DNA of 64,000 nt, from the NCBI RefSeq assembly GCF_014267345.1, contig NZ_JACMYD010000008.1, forward strand, positions 18,714-82,713, in the 5' to 3' direction. Below the pieces are notes generated by a model. That model did no database searches. It was not told where the DNA came from and saw only the letters and a program-made list of their open reading frames with translations. This DNA is from Corynebacterium sp. zg-331. Its GTDB lineage: Bacteria > Actinomycetota > Actinomycetes > Mycobacteriales > Mycobacteriaceae. Below are positions 18,424 through 26,373 of this stretch, in pieces. Within the stretch, counting starts at the first letter, position 1. Each line of letters opens with the position of its first letter. Position numbers and translations under genes: made by a program.

Positions 18424-20418
18424 ATGAGCAACGAAAAGCAGTTCACCGCCCCCGCTTCCTCCGTGGCAGGCGTGACCCTGGGCCGGGTTCTTGACGCCCA
18501 CGAGCCTCAGGGCGTGCCCACCAAGGACATGTGGGAGTACCAGAAGGACCACATGAACCTGGTCTCCCCGCTCAACCGGCGCAAGTTCACGGTGCTGATC
18601 GTGGGCACGGGTCTGTCCGGCGGCGCGGCCGCGGCCGCGCTGGGCGAGCTGGGATATAACGTCAAGGTCTTTACCTACCACGACGCCCCGCGCCGCGCGC
18701 ACTCCATCGCGGCTCAGGGCGGCGTGAACTCCGCCCGCGGCAAGAAGGTGGACAACGACGGCGCGTACCGCCACGTCAAGGACACGGTCAAGGGCGGCGA
18801 TTACCGCTGCCGCGAGTCCGACTGCTGGCGTCTGGCCTACGAGTCCGTGCGCGTGATTGACCACATGAATGCCATCGGCGCGCCCTTCGCCCGGGAGTAC
18901 GGTGGCGCCCTGGCCACTCGCTCCTTCGGCGGCGTGCAGGTCTCTCGCACCTACTACACCCGCGGCCAGACGGGGCAGCAACTTCAGCTCTCCACGGCCT
19001 CGGCCCTGCAGCGCCAGATCCACCTGGGTTCCGTGGAGATCTTTACCCACAACGACTTCCAGGACCTTATCGTCACGGAGGAGAACGGCACCAAGCGCGT
19101 GCGCGGCCTGGTCACCCGCAACCTCATCACCGGCGAGCTGTCCGCCTTCACCGGCCACGCCGTGGTGCTGGCCACCGGCGGTTACGGCAACGTCTACGGC
19201 ATGACCACCCTGGCGATCAACTCCAACTCCTCGGCGATGATGCGCGCCTACGAGCACGGTGCGTACATGGCCTCCCCGGCGTTCATTCAGTTCCACCCCA
19301 CGGGCCTGCCCATCAACGCGGATTGGCAGTCCAAGACGATCCTGATGTCCGAGTCGCTGCGCAACGACGGTCGCGTGTGGTTGCCCAAGGAAAAGGACGA
19401 CCAGCGCGATCCGAACAGCATCCCGGAGGAGGAGCGCGACTACTTCCTGGAGCGTCGCTACCCGGCCTTCGGCAACCTCGTTCCCCGCGACGTCGCCTCG
19501 CGCGCCATCTCGCAGCAGATCAACGCAGGCTACGGCGTGGGGCCGAAGAAGAACTCCGCCTACCTGGACTTCCGGGATGCCTTCGAGCGCCTGGGCCGCG
19601 CCACCGTGGACGAGCGCTACTCCAACCTCTTCAAGATGTACGAGGAGGCCATCGGCGAGGACCCGCACCATGCTCCCATGCGCATCGCCCCGACCGTGCA
19701 CTTCACGATGGGCGGGCTGTGGACGGACTTCAACGAGATGACCTCCATCGACGGCCTCTTCGCCGCCGGCGAGTGCTCTTGGACCTACCACGGCGCCAAT
19801 CGCCTGGGCGCGAACTCGCTGCTCTCGGCCTCCGTGGACGGCTGGTTCACCATCCCGTTCACGGTGCCCAACTACCTGGCCAACCACCTCAACGAGCCGC
19901 TGCTGCCGGAGGACGACGCCGCGGTGACCGAGGCCCTGGACCGCGCCCAGGCCCGCCTGGATCGCCTGATGAATACCCACGGCGAGGATCCGCACGGGCC
20001 GGAGTACTACCACAACCAGCTCGGTGAACTGCTGTACAAGGCCTGCGGCGTGGCCCGCAACGTCAAGGACATGAGCGAGGGCATCGAGAAGATCCGCGCC
20101 CTGCGCGAGGATTTCTTTGCCAACGTGCGCATCCCCGGCGGCCAGTACGAGATGAACCAGGTGCTGGAGCGCGCCACCCGCGTGGCGGACTACCTCAACC
20201 TGGCGGAGCTGATGTGCGTGGACGCCCTCGACCGCGACGAATCCTGCGGCGCACACTACCGCGAGGATCACCTCTCCGAGGAAGGCGAGGCCGAGCGCGA
20301 CGACGAGAACTGGTGCTTCGTCTCCGCGTGGGAGCCGGACGGGGAGAACCGCTTTATCCGCCATGCCGAACCGCTGTACTTTGAATCGATCCCGCTCCAG
20401 ACAAGGAACTACAAGTAA
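18424..20418 (+). CDS. sdhA: Succinate dehydrogenase flavoprotein subunit
   Basis: 664-aa catalytic subunit that oxidises succinate to fumarate. FAD Rossmann motif GTGLSGGAAAAALG (about 61-74), the covalent-FAD His in AHSIAAQGGVNSARG, substrate-site segments FIQFHPTGLP and APTVHFTMGGLW, FAD-binding AAGECSWTYHGANRLGANSL, and the C-terminal RDESCGAHYREDH. Full length compared with C. glutamicum SdhA. The ATG at 18424 has AAAGGA 7 nt upstream; an in-frame GTG at 18409 is possible. Confidence 0.97.
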   Translation: MSNEKQFTAPASSVAGVTLGRVLDAHEPQGVPTKDMWEYQKDHMNLVSPLNRRKFTVLIVGTGLSGGAAAAALGELGYNVKVFTYHDAPRRAHSIAAQGGVNSARGKKVDNDGAYRHVKDTVKGGDYRCRESDCWRLAYESVRVIDHMNAIGAPFAREYGGALATRSFGGVQVSRTYYTRGQTGQQLQLSTASALQRQIHLGSVEIFTHNDFQDLIVTEENGTKRVRGLVTRNLITGELSAFTGHAVVLATGGYGNVYGMTTLAINSNSSAMMRAYEHGAYMASPAFIQFHPTGLPINADWQSKTILMSESLRNDGRVWLPKEKDDQRDPNSIPEEERDYFLERRYPAFGNLVPRDVASRAISQQINAGYGVGPKKNSAYLDFRDAFERLGRATVDERYSNLFKMYEEAIGEDPHHAPMRIAPTVHFTMGGLWTDFNEMTSIDGLFAAGECSWTYHGANRLGANSLLSASVDGWFTIPFTVPNYLANHLNEPLLPEDDAAVTEALDRAQARLDRLMNTHGEDPHGPEYYHNQLGELLYKACGVARNVKDMSEGIEKIRALREDFFANVRIPGGQYEMNQVLERATRVADYLNLAELMCVDALDRDESCGAHYREDHLSEEGEAERDDENWCFVSAWEPDGENRFIRHAEPLYFESIPLQTRNYK

Positions 20419-21167
20419 TGAAGCTTCATCTTGAGATCTGGCGTCAGGCCGGACCGACGACCGACGGCGCCTTCGAGAGCGTCGATGTAGACGATGCCGA
20501 GGAGCAAATGTCGATCCTCGAGCTCCTCGACTTCGTCAACGACAAGCTCATCGAGCAGGGCAAGGAACCCTACGCCTTTGCCTCCGACTGCCGCGAGGGC
20601 ATCTGCGGCACCTGCGGCCTGCTGGTGAACGGCCGCCCACACGGTGCGGCTAAGAACTCCCCGGCCTGTCAGCAGCGTCTGTTTCATTACTCCGATGGCG
20701 ACACGCTCAAGATCGAGCCGCTGCGCTCCGCCGCCTACCCCGTCATTAAGGACATGGTGGTGGATCGCTCTGCGCTGGATCGCGTGATGCAGCAGGGCGG
20801 CTACGTCTCCATCAACGCCGGCACCGCCCCGGACGCCGATACGCTGCACCTTAACCACCAGACGGCGGAGTGGGCGCTCGACCACGCGGCCTGCATCGGT
20901 TGCGGCGCGTGCGTGGCGGCCTGCCCGAACGGCGCGGCTCACCTCTTTACCGGGGCCAAGCTGGTGCACCTGTCCAAGCTGCCGCTGGGTGCCGAGGAGC
21001 GCGGCAAGCGCGCCCGGAAGATGGTGGATGAGCTGGAGACCAACTTCGGGCACTGCTCCCTCTACGGCGAATGCGCGGACGTGTGCCCGGCGGGTATCCC
21101 GCTGACGGCCGTGGCCGCGGTGACCAAGGAGAGGGCGCGAGCTGCTTTCCGCGGTAAGGACGACTAA
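20418..21167 (+). CDS. sdhB: Succinate dehydrogenase iron-sulfur subunit
   Basis: 249-aa electron-transfer subunit. The N-terminal [2Fe-2S] ligands are in CREGICGTCG (about 56-65), with the fourth Cys in SPACQQR. The C-terminal domain has CIGCGACVAACPNG and CADVCPAGIP for the [4Fe-4S] and third clusters. The ATG overlaps the sdhA stop by 1 bp (TAATG). Confidence 0.97.
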   Translation: MKLHLEIWRQAGPTTDGAFESVDVDDAEEQMSILELLDFVNDKLIEQGKEPYAFASDCREGICGTCGLLVNGRPHGAAKNSPACQQRLFHYSDGDTLKIEPLRSAAYPVIKDMVVDRSALDRVMQQGGYVSINAGTAPDADTLHLNHQTAEWALDHAACIGCGACVAACPNGAAHLFTGAKLVHLSKLPLGAEERGKRARKMVDELETNFGHCSLYGECADVCPAGIPLTAVAAVTKERARAAFRGKDD

Positions 21168-21214
21168 GCTGATGGCCATTGGACCTGCACGAAAAGAAAG
21201 CGAGTAAGGCGCTC

Positions 21215-21553
21215 ATGTCTAACACGCATACCCCGGAAGCCGTGGGGCGCATGCACTACATCGATGGTTACGATCCGGTGAGCTACGAGGCCCCCCATTC
21301 CTCCCTCCTGCGCTTCGAGACCTGGGTGGGCATGGGGCTCGTGCTGTCGGCGCTGTGCCCTGCGGGCATCACCATCTTCGCCGTGGCCCTCATGATCTTT
21401 GGCAATACCGGGCAGGCGGATATCACCCCGACGATCCTGCTGTGGATTGGCGTGATCCTCACCGTGGCCTTCGTGGCGGCGGGTTCCCTGCTGATTCGCT
21501 ACGGGCGCCGCTACTACAAGCAGTACGTCAAGGAGACCGGCCGCAAGAACTAA
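21215..21553 (+). CDS. Small membrane protein of the sdh operon
   Basis: 112-aa protein with two membrane helices (about residues 35-58 and 66-90) and a basic tail (RYGRRYYKQYVKETGRK). It directly follows sdhB by 47 bp; a comparable membrane-protein gene follows sdhB in C. glutamicum. Function unknown; an accessory role for the complex is possible. Start ATG 21215 has TAAGGC upstream. Confidence 0.75.
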   Translation: MSNTHTPEAVGRMHYIDGYDPVSYEAPHSSLLRFETWVGMGLVLSALCPAGITIFAVALMIFGNTGQADITPTILLWIGVILTVAFVAAGSLLIRYGRRYYKQYVKETGRKN

Positions 21554-21556
21554 TCC

Positions 21557-21610
21557 GGCCGCCGAAGCGGGTCGCTTTCTCCCCGAATGGGGCGGGGGCG
21601 GCCCGTTTTT
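21557..21610 (+). terminator. Probable terminator of the sdh operon
   Basis: GGCCGCC ... GGCGGCC outer stem with an inner CCCC-GAAT-GGGG hairpin, followed by CGTTTTT. Confidence 0.6.
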
Positions 21611-21624
21611 CTACACTGTCGTGT

Positions 21625-21714
21625 ATGCAACGCAAGATACTGCTCCTGGCCACCGGGCTGATCAGCCTGATCACCGGCGTGACCCTGATCGTCTCCGGGC
21701 TCCAGGGCCTATGA
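21625..21714 (+). CDS. 29-aa single-span membrane microprotein
   Basis: MQRKILLLATGLISLITGV... is one hydrophobic helix after a basic start and ends LQGL. Its TGA overlaps the ATG of the DUF445 gene by 4 bp (ATGA), a pattern that usually means translational coupling of two real genes. A TACACT -10 box lies 9 nt before the ATG, so the mRNA may have almost no leader. Confidence 0.55.
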   Translation: MQRKILLLATGLISLITGVTLIVSGLQGL

Positions 21715-23030
21715 GAAAAGACAACACCGAGGCAGGCCGCCCGCGCCACGCCCGGCCGATGCCCGGGCCCAGCCCCGAGGCCGAGGCGAGGCGCCGCCGC
21801 GCCCTGCGCGCCCACAAGGCCTTCGTTACCGGACTGCTCGCGGTAGCGGCGCTAATCTTCCTCGGTTGCTCCTGGTGGCAGCACCATCCCGGCGGCGCGC
21901 CGGGATGGGTGGGCTACGTGCGGGCGGCGTCGGAGGCCGGCATGGTCGGCGGCCTGGCGGACTGGTTCGCCGTCACCGCGCTGTTTCGGCACCCGATGGG
22001 CCTGCCCATCCCGCACACCGCGCTGATCCCCAAGAAGAAGGATCAACTGGGGGATTCGCTGTCCGGCTTCGTGGGGGAGAACTTTCTCAACGCGGAGCTC
22101 ATCACGGAGAAGGTAGCCACGGCCAACCTCCCCCTTCACGCGGGGCGGTGGCTGGCCGATCCCGCGCACGCGCGGCGCGTTTCCGCCGAGGCCGGGCGGC
22201 TGGTGCACAACGCCCTGGTGTCCATCGACCCGCAGGACGCCGAGGCCGTGATCCGCCGCCTCCTGGTGGACAAGGCCGCCGAGCCGCAGTGGGGACCGCC
22301 CGTGGGCCGAGCGCTGGAACAGCTCATCGACGATGGCAAGACCGAGCCGCTCATCGACGACGCGATCGCCTGGGCGCACCGCAGGGTGCTCGGCTCCCAG
22401 GACCTTATCATCCGCCTGCTCGACGAGCGCAAACCCGCGTGGGCGCCGCGCTTTGTCAATGATCTGGTGGGTGAGAAGATCTACCGCGAGCTGGTCAATT
22501 GGACCGCGGACGTGGCCGCCGATCCGCAGCACGAGGCGCGCCGGGCCCTGCGCCGTTTCCTCGGGCAACTGGCGCTGGATCTCCAGCACGACGCGCAGAC
22601 GATCGAGCGGGTCGAGGGCTGGAAGGCGGAGATCATGGCCTCGCGGCCCGTGACCCAGGCCGCCCCCGCGCTGTGGAGCGCCGCCTCGGCCTCGTTGATC
22701 CAGGCGGTCACCGATCCGGATTCCCTGCTGCGCCGCACGGTGGCGGACTACGCCCTGCACTGGGGTCAGCGCCTGGAGGCGGAGCCGGACCTGCGCGCGG
22801 AGGTAAATCGCAAGGTGGTCGCCGCCGCGGCTTTCGTGGCTGATCATTACTCGGGCCAGATCACCGCCATCATCTCCGATACCGTGCGGGCTTGGGACGC
22901 CCAGGAAGCCAGCGAGAAGATCGAGCTGATGGTGGGCAAGGACCTCCAGTTCATCCGCCTCAACGGCACCCTCGTGGGCGCCCTGGCGGGGTTGGCTATT
23001 TACACGGCCTCGCAGCTGCTCTTCGCCTAG
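21711..23030 (+). CDS. DUF445 family membrane-associated protein
   Basis: 439-aa protein. A basic start leads into one membrane helix (about residues 42-60, VTGLLAVAALIFLGCSWW), then the DUF445 signature EAGMVGGLADWFAVTALFRHPMGLPIPHTALIP and a long helical region, with a final hydrophobic helix at the C-terminus (GALAGLAIYTASQLL). The family is widespread but of unknown role. The start at 21711 is set by the 4-bp overlap with the 29-aa peptide gene. Confidence 0.88.
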   Translation: MRKDNTEAGRPRHARPMPGPSPEAEARRRRALRAHKAFVTGLLAVAALIFLGCSWWQHHPGGAPGWVGYVRAASEAGMVGGLADWFAVTALFRHPMGLPIPHTALIPKKKDQLGDSLSGFVGENFLNAELITEKVATANLPLHAGRWLADPAHARRVSAEAGRLVHNALVSIDPQDAEAVIRRLLVDKAAEPQWGPPVGRALEQLIDDGKTEPLIDDAIAWAHRRVLGSQDLIIRLLDERKPAWAPRFVNDLVGEKIYRELVNWTADVAADPQHEARRALRRFLGQLALDLQHDAQTIERVEGWKAEIMASRPVTQAAPALWSAASASLIQAVTDPDSLLRRTVADYALHWGQRLEAEPDLRAEVNRKVVAAAAFVADHYSGQITAIISDTVRAWDAQEASEKIELMVGKDLQFIRLNGTLVGALAGLAIYTASQLLFA

Positions 23031-23061
23031 GCGCTGCGCGCGTCCGGTTATACTCGGATCC

Positions 23062-23532
23062 ATGAGCTCAGGCAGGAATCGTGTGTCCGAGGTGCTGCGC
23101 GCCGGGCGGGAGGCGGTGCGCAGCACCGGCGCAATGATCGGGGAGTTCGGCGGGCATCTGCGCCAGGATGAGGCCCAGGGCCGCCACGCCCTGCGAGGGG
23201 AGACCGTGGCGGATCGCCTCCGCGGGGCCGCCCGGGACGTGGCGGATCACCGCAGCGCGGACTCCCTGCGCGCGGGCGCGGGGGCGGTGGCCGACGCCAC
23301 GGGGGAGGCCCTGGGACTGCTGGTGGACCGCGTGGGCCGGGCCGCGGCCGCCACCCGCCGCTCCGGGGCCACCGAGCGCGCCGGTGTGGCCTTTGCCCGC
23401 GTGGGGCGCACCATCGGCGATGCGGCCCGGGGCGCGGCGGACTTCCGCACCCCGGGGGAGGCACCGCGCGATATCATCGACGGTGAGGTGCTCTCGGAGA
23501 CGATCCATGAGGAGGGGACCCACCGTGACTGA
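23062..23532 (+). CDS. Ala/Arg-rich helical protein of unknown function
   Basis: 156-aa soluble protein, almost entirely predicted helix, rich in Ala, Arg and Gly (RAGREAVRSTGAMIGEFGGHL, GAGAVADATGEALGLLVDRVG). A short acidic tail (APRDIIDGEVLSETIHEEGTHRD) ends it. I recognise it only as a corynebacterial conserved hypothetical type. The last 8 bp overlap the next gene, and that gene follows another overlap, so 23062-24276 reads as one operon. Confidence 0.75.
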   Translation: MSSGRNRVSEVLRAGREAVRSTGAMIGEFGGHLRQDEAQGRHALRGETVADRLRGAARDVADHRSADSLRAGAGAVADATGEALGLLVDRVGRAAAATRRSGATERAGVAFARVGRTIGDAARGAADFRTPGEAPRDIIDGEVLSETIHEEGTHRD

Positions 23533-23836
23533 GATGCTGGTCATGATTCTCACGGGCCTCTTCTACCTGCAGGTGGCCCTCTACTGGGTGGCCGCCGCCG
23601 CCGGCCTGGTGGGCGTGGTGCTGCTCGCGACCACCCGCGCGGACGCCTTCCCCGCCGCCGACCGCCAGAGCAAATGGACCTGGCTTGCCCTGCTGGCGGC
23701 GGCCACCTGCGCCTGCCTGATCGGCCCGAGCTTCGCCTTTATCTCGATCGCCGGCGTGGTGATCGTGGGCTTGTACTGGTGGGATCTGCGCCCGCAGCTG
23801 CGCGATCTCCTTGGCGGCCAGCAGGGCGGCTGGTGA
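23525..23836 (+). CDS. DUF2516 family membrane protein
   Basis: 103-aa protein with three membrane helices (about residues 7-38, 54-70 and 73-88), ending in RPQLRDLLGGQQGGW. The GTG at 23525 follows GAGGAGGGG and overlaps the previous gene by 8 bp. Function unknown; conserved in actinobacteria. Confidence 0.8.
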   Translation: MTEMLVMILTGLFYLQVALYWVAAAAGLVGVVLLATTRADAFPAADRQSKWTWLALLAAATCACLIGPSFAFISIAGVVIVGLYWWDLRPQLRDLLGGQQGGW

Positions 23837-24276
23837 TGCGGGACCTCACCGGGGCGGCCTCCCGGCGGGCCGTGGAGCAGGCCCTGGCCGAGGGGGAGAC
23901 CAGCCTTGTGGTGCCGGCCTCCTGGGTACCCGCCGAGGTACCCGAGGGCGTGTCCATGATGGTGGCCTGCGGCTTCCCCACCGGCCGCCACCACCCCCTC
24001 ATCAAGGCCTCCGAGGCGCGCCTGGGGGTACAAAGCGGCGCCGATGCGGTGCTCATCATCCTCGACGCCGCCGCGGGGGAATACGCCTGGACGACCGATA
24101 TCGTCACCGCCCGCGAGGCCGTGAGCGAACAGGTGCGCCTGGTCGTGGGCCTGCCTGCCGGGGCCGCTCGCCTACCGGAGATGAAACGCGTGGCCCGCCG
24201 CGCCGGGGCGCAGGGTGTGCTGCTGATCGAGGGGGCGGACCCGCGCGGCTACGGGGTGCGCAGCTCGGAGACGTGA
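23836..24276 (+). CDS. DeoC-like protein, shortened (deoxyribose-phosphate aldolase-related)
   Basis: 146-aa protein resembling part of deoxyribose-phosphate aldolase: SLVVPASWVPA, VACGFPTGRHHPLIKASEA and the strand AVLIILDAAAGE are DeoC-like. The normal enzyme is about 220 aa and uses a Schiff-base Lys in a (V/I)KTSTGF segment, which is absent here; the C-terminal half instead reads RLVVGLPAGAARLPEM and GVLLIEGADP. Catalysis is doubtful. The ATG overlaps the DUF2516 stop by 1 bp and the end overlaps the convergent gene by 28 bp. Confidence 0.7.
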   Translation: MRDLTGAASRRAVEQALAEGETSLVVPASWVPAEVPEGVSMMVACGFPTGRHHPLIKASEARLGVQSGADAVLIILDAAAGEYAWTTDIVTAREAVSEQVRLVVGLPAGAARLPEMKRVARRAGAQGVLLIEGADPRGYGVRSSET

Positions 24277-25028
24277 ACCCCCTCGCCGCTGACCGTGGCG
24301 CGCAGCCCTTCCCCGGTGACCTCGGCGTCGGTGATGGATAACCCGCCGGAGGCCAGGAGCTGTTCCTCCACACCCTGCTGGAGCTGCCGGGAGATTTCTT
24401 CGGTGGCGGTGGGCGGCAGCTCGAAGCCCAGCACCGTGGTGTTGAGGACCTCGAAGCGGGTGCGCCCCTGTTCTGTGAGGGGGGTGAGATCCAGGCTGCC
24501 CGCCCCGCCGCTGAATTCCACGCGGATGGTGCGGGTATCGGGGTACGAGGTCACGCCCGTGACCTGTACCAGTTGGCGCAGGAAGGCGGCGCCGAGGTCG
24601 CCGGGCTGCTGCTGGGCGCCCCCGGAGATATTTTGTTGCAGCATCGCCAGCAGGAACTGGTTGCTCAGCTCCGCGGTGGCCTCAAGGTGCCCGGCCACGG
24701 GATCGCTGCGATCCGAGATGTCCAGATCCCGCAGCGAAATATCGGCGGCCGGGTTGCCGGTGGCGGCGCCTCCGTCTACGCGCAGAGTGGAGGGGGTGTG
24801 CACCGCGACCCGCCCCACCTCGCCGCGCAGCAGGCCGAGCAGCACGGGGGAGGCCCCGAAGGAAACGGACGGGTCCTCGGTCGGTTCCACGCCCTCGGCC
24901 TGCGCCTGGGCGCGAAACTCCTCGGTGAGATCCTTTGCGATCACCCAGCGCGCGCCGAATTCCGCGGTCACCAGCAGGAGGGCGAGGACGAGGAGGGTCG
25001 AGCTAAAAATCTTGGCCGGTTTTGACAT
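24249..25028 (-). CDS. DUF2993 / LmeA-like phospholipid-binding protein
   Basis: 259-aa protein with an N-terminal membrane anchor or signal (KIFSSTLLVLALLLVTAEFGARW) and a tubular-lipid-binding type DUF2993 domain (DISLRDLDISDR, VRVEFSGG-like strands, TEEISRQLQQGVEEQL, then GEGLRATVSGEGV). In mycobacteria LmeA of this family binds phospholipid in the periplasm and supports lipomannan synthesis. Start 25028 overlaps the end of the methyltransferase gene by 26 bp, same strand. Confidence 0.82.
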   Translation of the reverse strand: MSKPAKIFSSTLLVLALLLVTAEFGARWVIAKDLTEEFRAQAQAEGVEPTEDPSVSFGASPVLLGLLRGEVGRVAVHTPSTLRVDGGAATGNPAADISLRDLDISDRSDPVAGHLEATAELSNQFLLAMLQQNISGGAQQQPGDLGAAFLRQLVQVTGVTSYPDTRTIRVEFSGGAGSLDLTPLTEQGRTRFEVLNTTVLGFELPPTATEEISRQLQQGVEEQLLASGGLSITDAEVTGEGLRATVSGEGVHVSELRTP

Positions 25029-25854
25029 GGGGCCAGTCTACGGGCACTCGGCCAGCCACGGCGGCCCACGGCACCATGAGCACGCTATCGCGCAGCGGAC
25101 GGCGCTGCCGATCCACGGGCAGTCCCCACTGGAGCAGCAGCTCCTTGGCCTTGCGCCAGCGCACCCGGGGGCCGTAGGGCGCCCACCCCGCGCAGCGATC
25201 CCAGGCGGCATCGCAGGCGCCGAGCAGGCCGTGCACCGCCTCGCCGGGCACGTTGCGATGAATAAGGGCCTTGGGCAGACGCTCGGCCACGTCCGAGGGG
25301 CGCTCTACGTCGAAGGGATCCCAGGCCAGGGTGAGGCGGCGGGGCCCGTCGCGGTCTAAGACGATCCAGGCGCTGCGCCGTCCCAGTTCGTCGCAGGTGC
25401 CCTCCACGAACAGCCCGCCGGGGGCCAGCCGAGAGGTGACGCAGCGCCAGGCCTCGGGCACGTCCGCGACGTCGTACTGCCTTAACACATTGAAGGCCCG
25501 CACCAGGTGCGGGCGGTGCCCGGCGAGTTCAAAGCCGCCGAGGCCAAAGGTCACGCCCTCGCGGGGCGGGAGCACGCGGTGGGGATCGATCTCCAGGCCG
25601 AGCACGCGCACGTCCGGGCGGGTGCGGCGCAGCCACCGGGCCCACTCCACGGTGGTGGTATGGCTGGCCCCGTAGCCCAGGTCGATGGCCAGGGGCGCGG
25701 AGGCACCTCGGAGAACGCGCCGCGCGGGTTCGTGGTGATAGAGCCAGCGATCGCAGCGGCGCAGGCGATCGTGCCCGGTGGTGCCCCGGGTGATCACGCC
25801 CACCGGGCCGCGCGCGGGAAAGCGCGTCCGCAGGTTATGGGCGTGATCTGCCAT
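25003..25854 (-). CDS. Class I SAM-dependent methyltransferase
   Basis: 283-aa protein with a SAM-binding site (motif I AIDLGYGASHTTT at about residues 55-67; acidic LGLEIDPHR strand 2; FNVLRQYD and LAPGGLFVEGTCDELG further on). The substrate is unknown; the Trp/Arg-rich C-terminus (GLPVDRQRRPLRDSVLMVPW) is characteristic of an actinobacterial conserved group. Its ATG follows the DUF2505 stop with no gap, so the two are co-translated. Confidence 0.82.
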   Translation of the reverse strand: MADHAHNLRTRFPARGPVGVITRGTTGHDRLRRCDRWLYHHEPARRVLRGASAPLAIDLGYGASHTTTVEWARWLRRTRPDVRVLGLEIDPHRVLPPREGVTFGLGGFELAGHRPHLVRAFNVLRQYDVADVPEAWRCVTSRLAPGGLFVEGTCDELGRRSAWIVLDRDGPRRLTLAWDPFDVERPSDVAERLPKALIHRNVPGEAVHGLLGACDAAWDRCAGWAPYGPRVRWRKAKELLLQWGLPVDRQRRPLRDSVLMVPWAAVAGRVPVDWPHVKTGQDF

Positions 25855-26358
25855 TTAGAGGTTCTCGTTGATCCAGGTGGAGATCAGCTCGCCCTCGTTG
25901 TCAAAGATCTCGCCCAGGGCGTCGGCCACCTTGGGCTCGATGGCGCCGCCCATGAACGGGATGTTCACGGACACCTCGTTCTCGTAGTCGAAGGTGGTGG
26001 TCTGGTCGTCGCCGGAGATGGTGGCCTCGCCCTTGTAGTCCACGGGGGTGCCCTTGACGTCGGCGGTGTATTCGAGCTCCGCGCGGCCCTCGTTCAGCGG
26101 ACCCACGGTGACCACGCGCTTGACCTTGAGGGCCTGGGACACCATGGAGCGCACGGCCTCGGGCAGCACGTCGAGCGGCAGCACCTCGAAGAGGGTGGCC
26201 TCGCCCCCGCCGTTGTTCTCGGTGAACTCGTGCACCTCGCCGGGCTCGGGGGACAGGCGGGCGACGTCGTAGGCCCAGAAGTCGGCGTTGGTCAGCGCGG
26301 CGTGGACCTTTTCCACCGGCTGATTGATCGTTACGGTGTTCTCACTACGAGTAGCCAT
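25855..26358 (-). CDS. DUF2505 family protein (START/polyketide-cyclase-like fold)
   Basis: 167-aa protein with the DUF2505 pattern: QPVEKVHAALTNADFWAYDV near the N-terminus, VDYKGEATISGDDQTTTFDYENEV in the middle, and IEPKVADALGEIFDNEGELISTWINENL at the end. A lipid- or ligand-binding helix-grip fold is expected. No signal peptide. Only 15 bp separate its ATG from the divergent murB start. Confidence 0.82.
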   Translation of the reverse strand: MATRSENTVTINQPVEKVHAALTNADFWAYDVARLSPEPGEVHEFTENNGGGEATLFEVLPLDVLPEAVRSMVSQALKVKRVVTVGPLNEGRAELEYTADVKGTPVDYKGEATISGDDQTTTFDYENEVSVNIPFMGGAIEPKVADALGEIFDNEGELISTWINENL

Positions 26359-26373
26359 GACCTAGAGACTACC
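26359..26373. promoter_or_regulatory. 15-bp divergent leaderless promoter between DUF2505 gene and murB
   Basis: TAGAGA (plus, 26363-26368) ends 5 nt before the murB GTG and TAGTCT (minus, 26366-26371) ends 7 nt before the DUF2505 ATG, so two -10 boxes overlap on opposite strands. Each -35 would lie inside the opposite gene. Inference. Confidence 0.4.

Noticed and set aside
18391..20364. Long minus-strand open frame opposite sdhA
   Set aside because: sdhA is certain and the antisense product is low-complexity Val/His/Gly without motifs.
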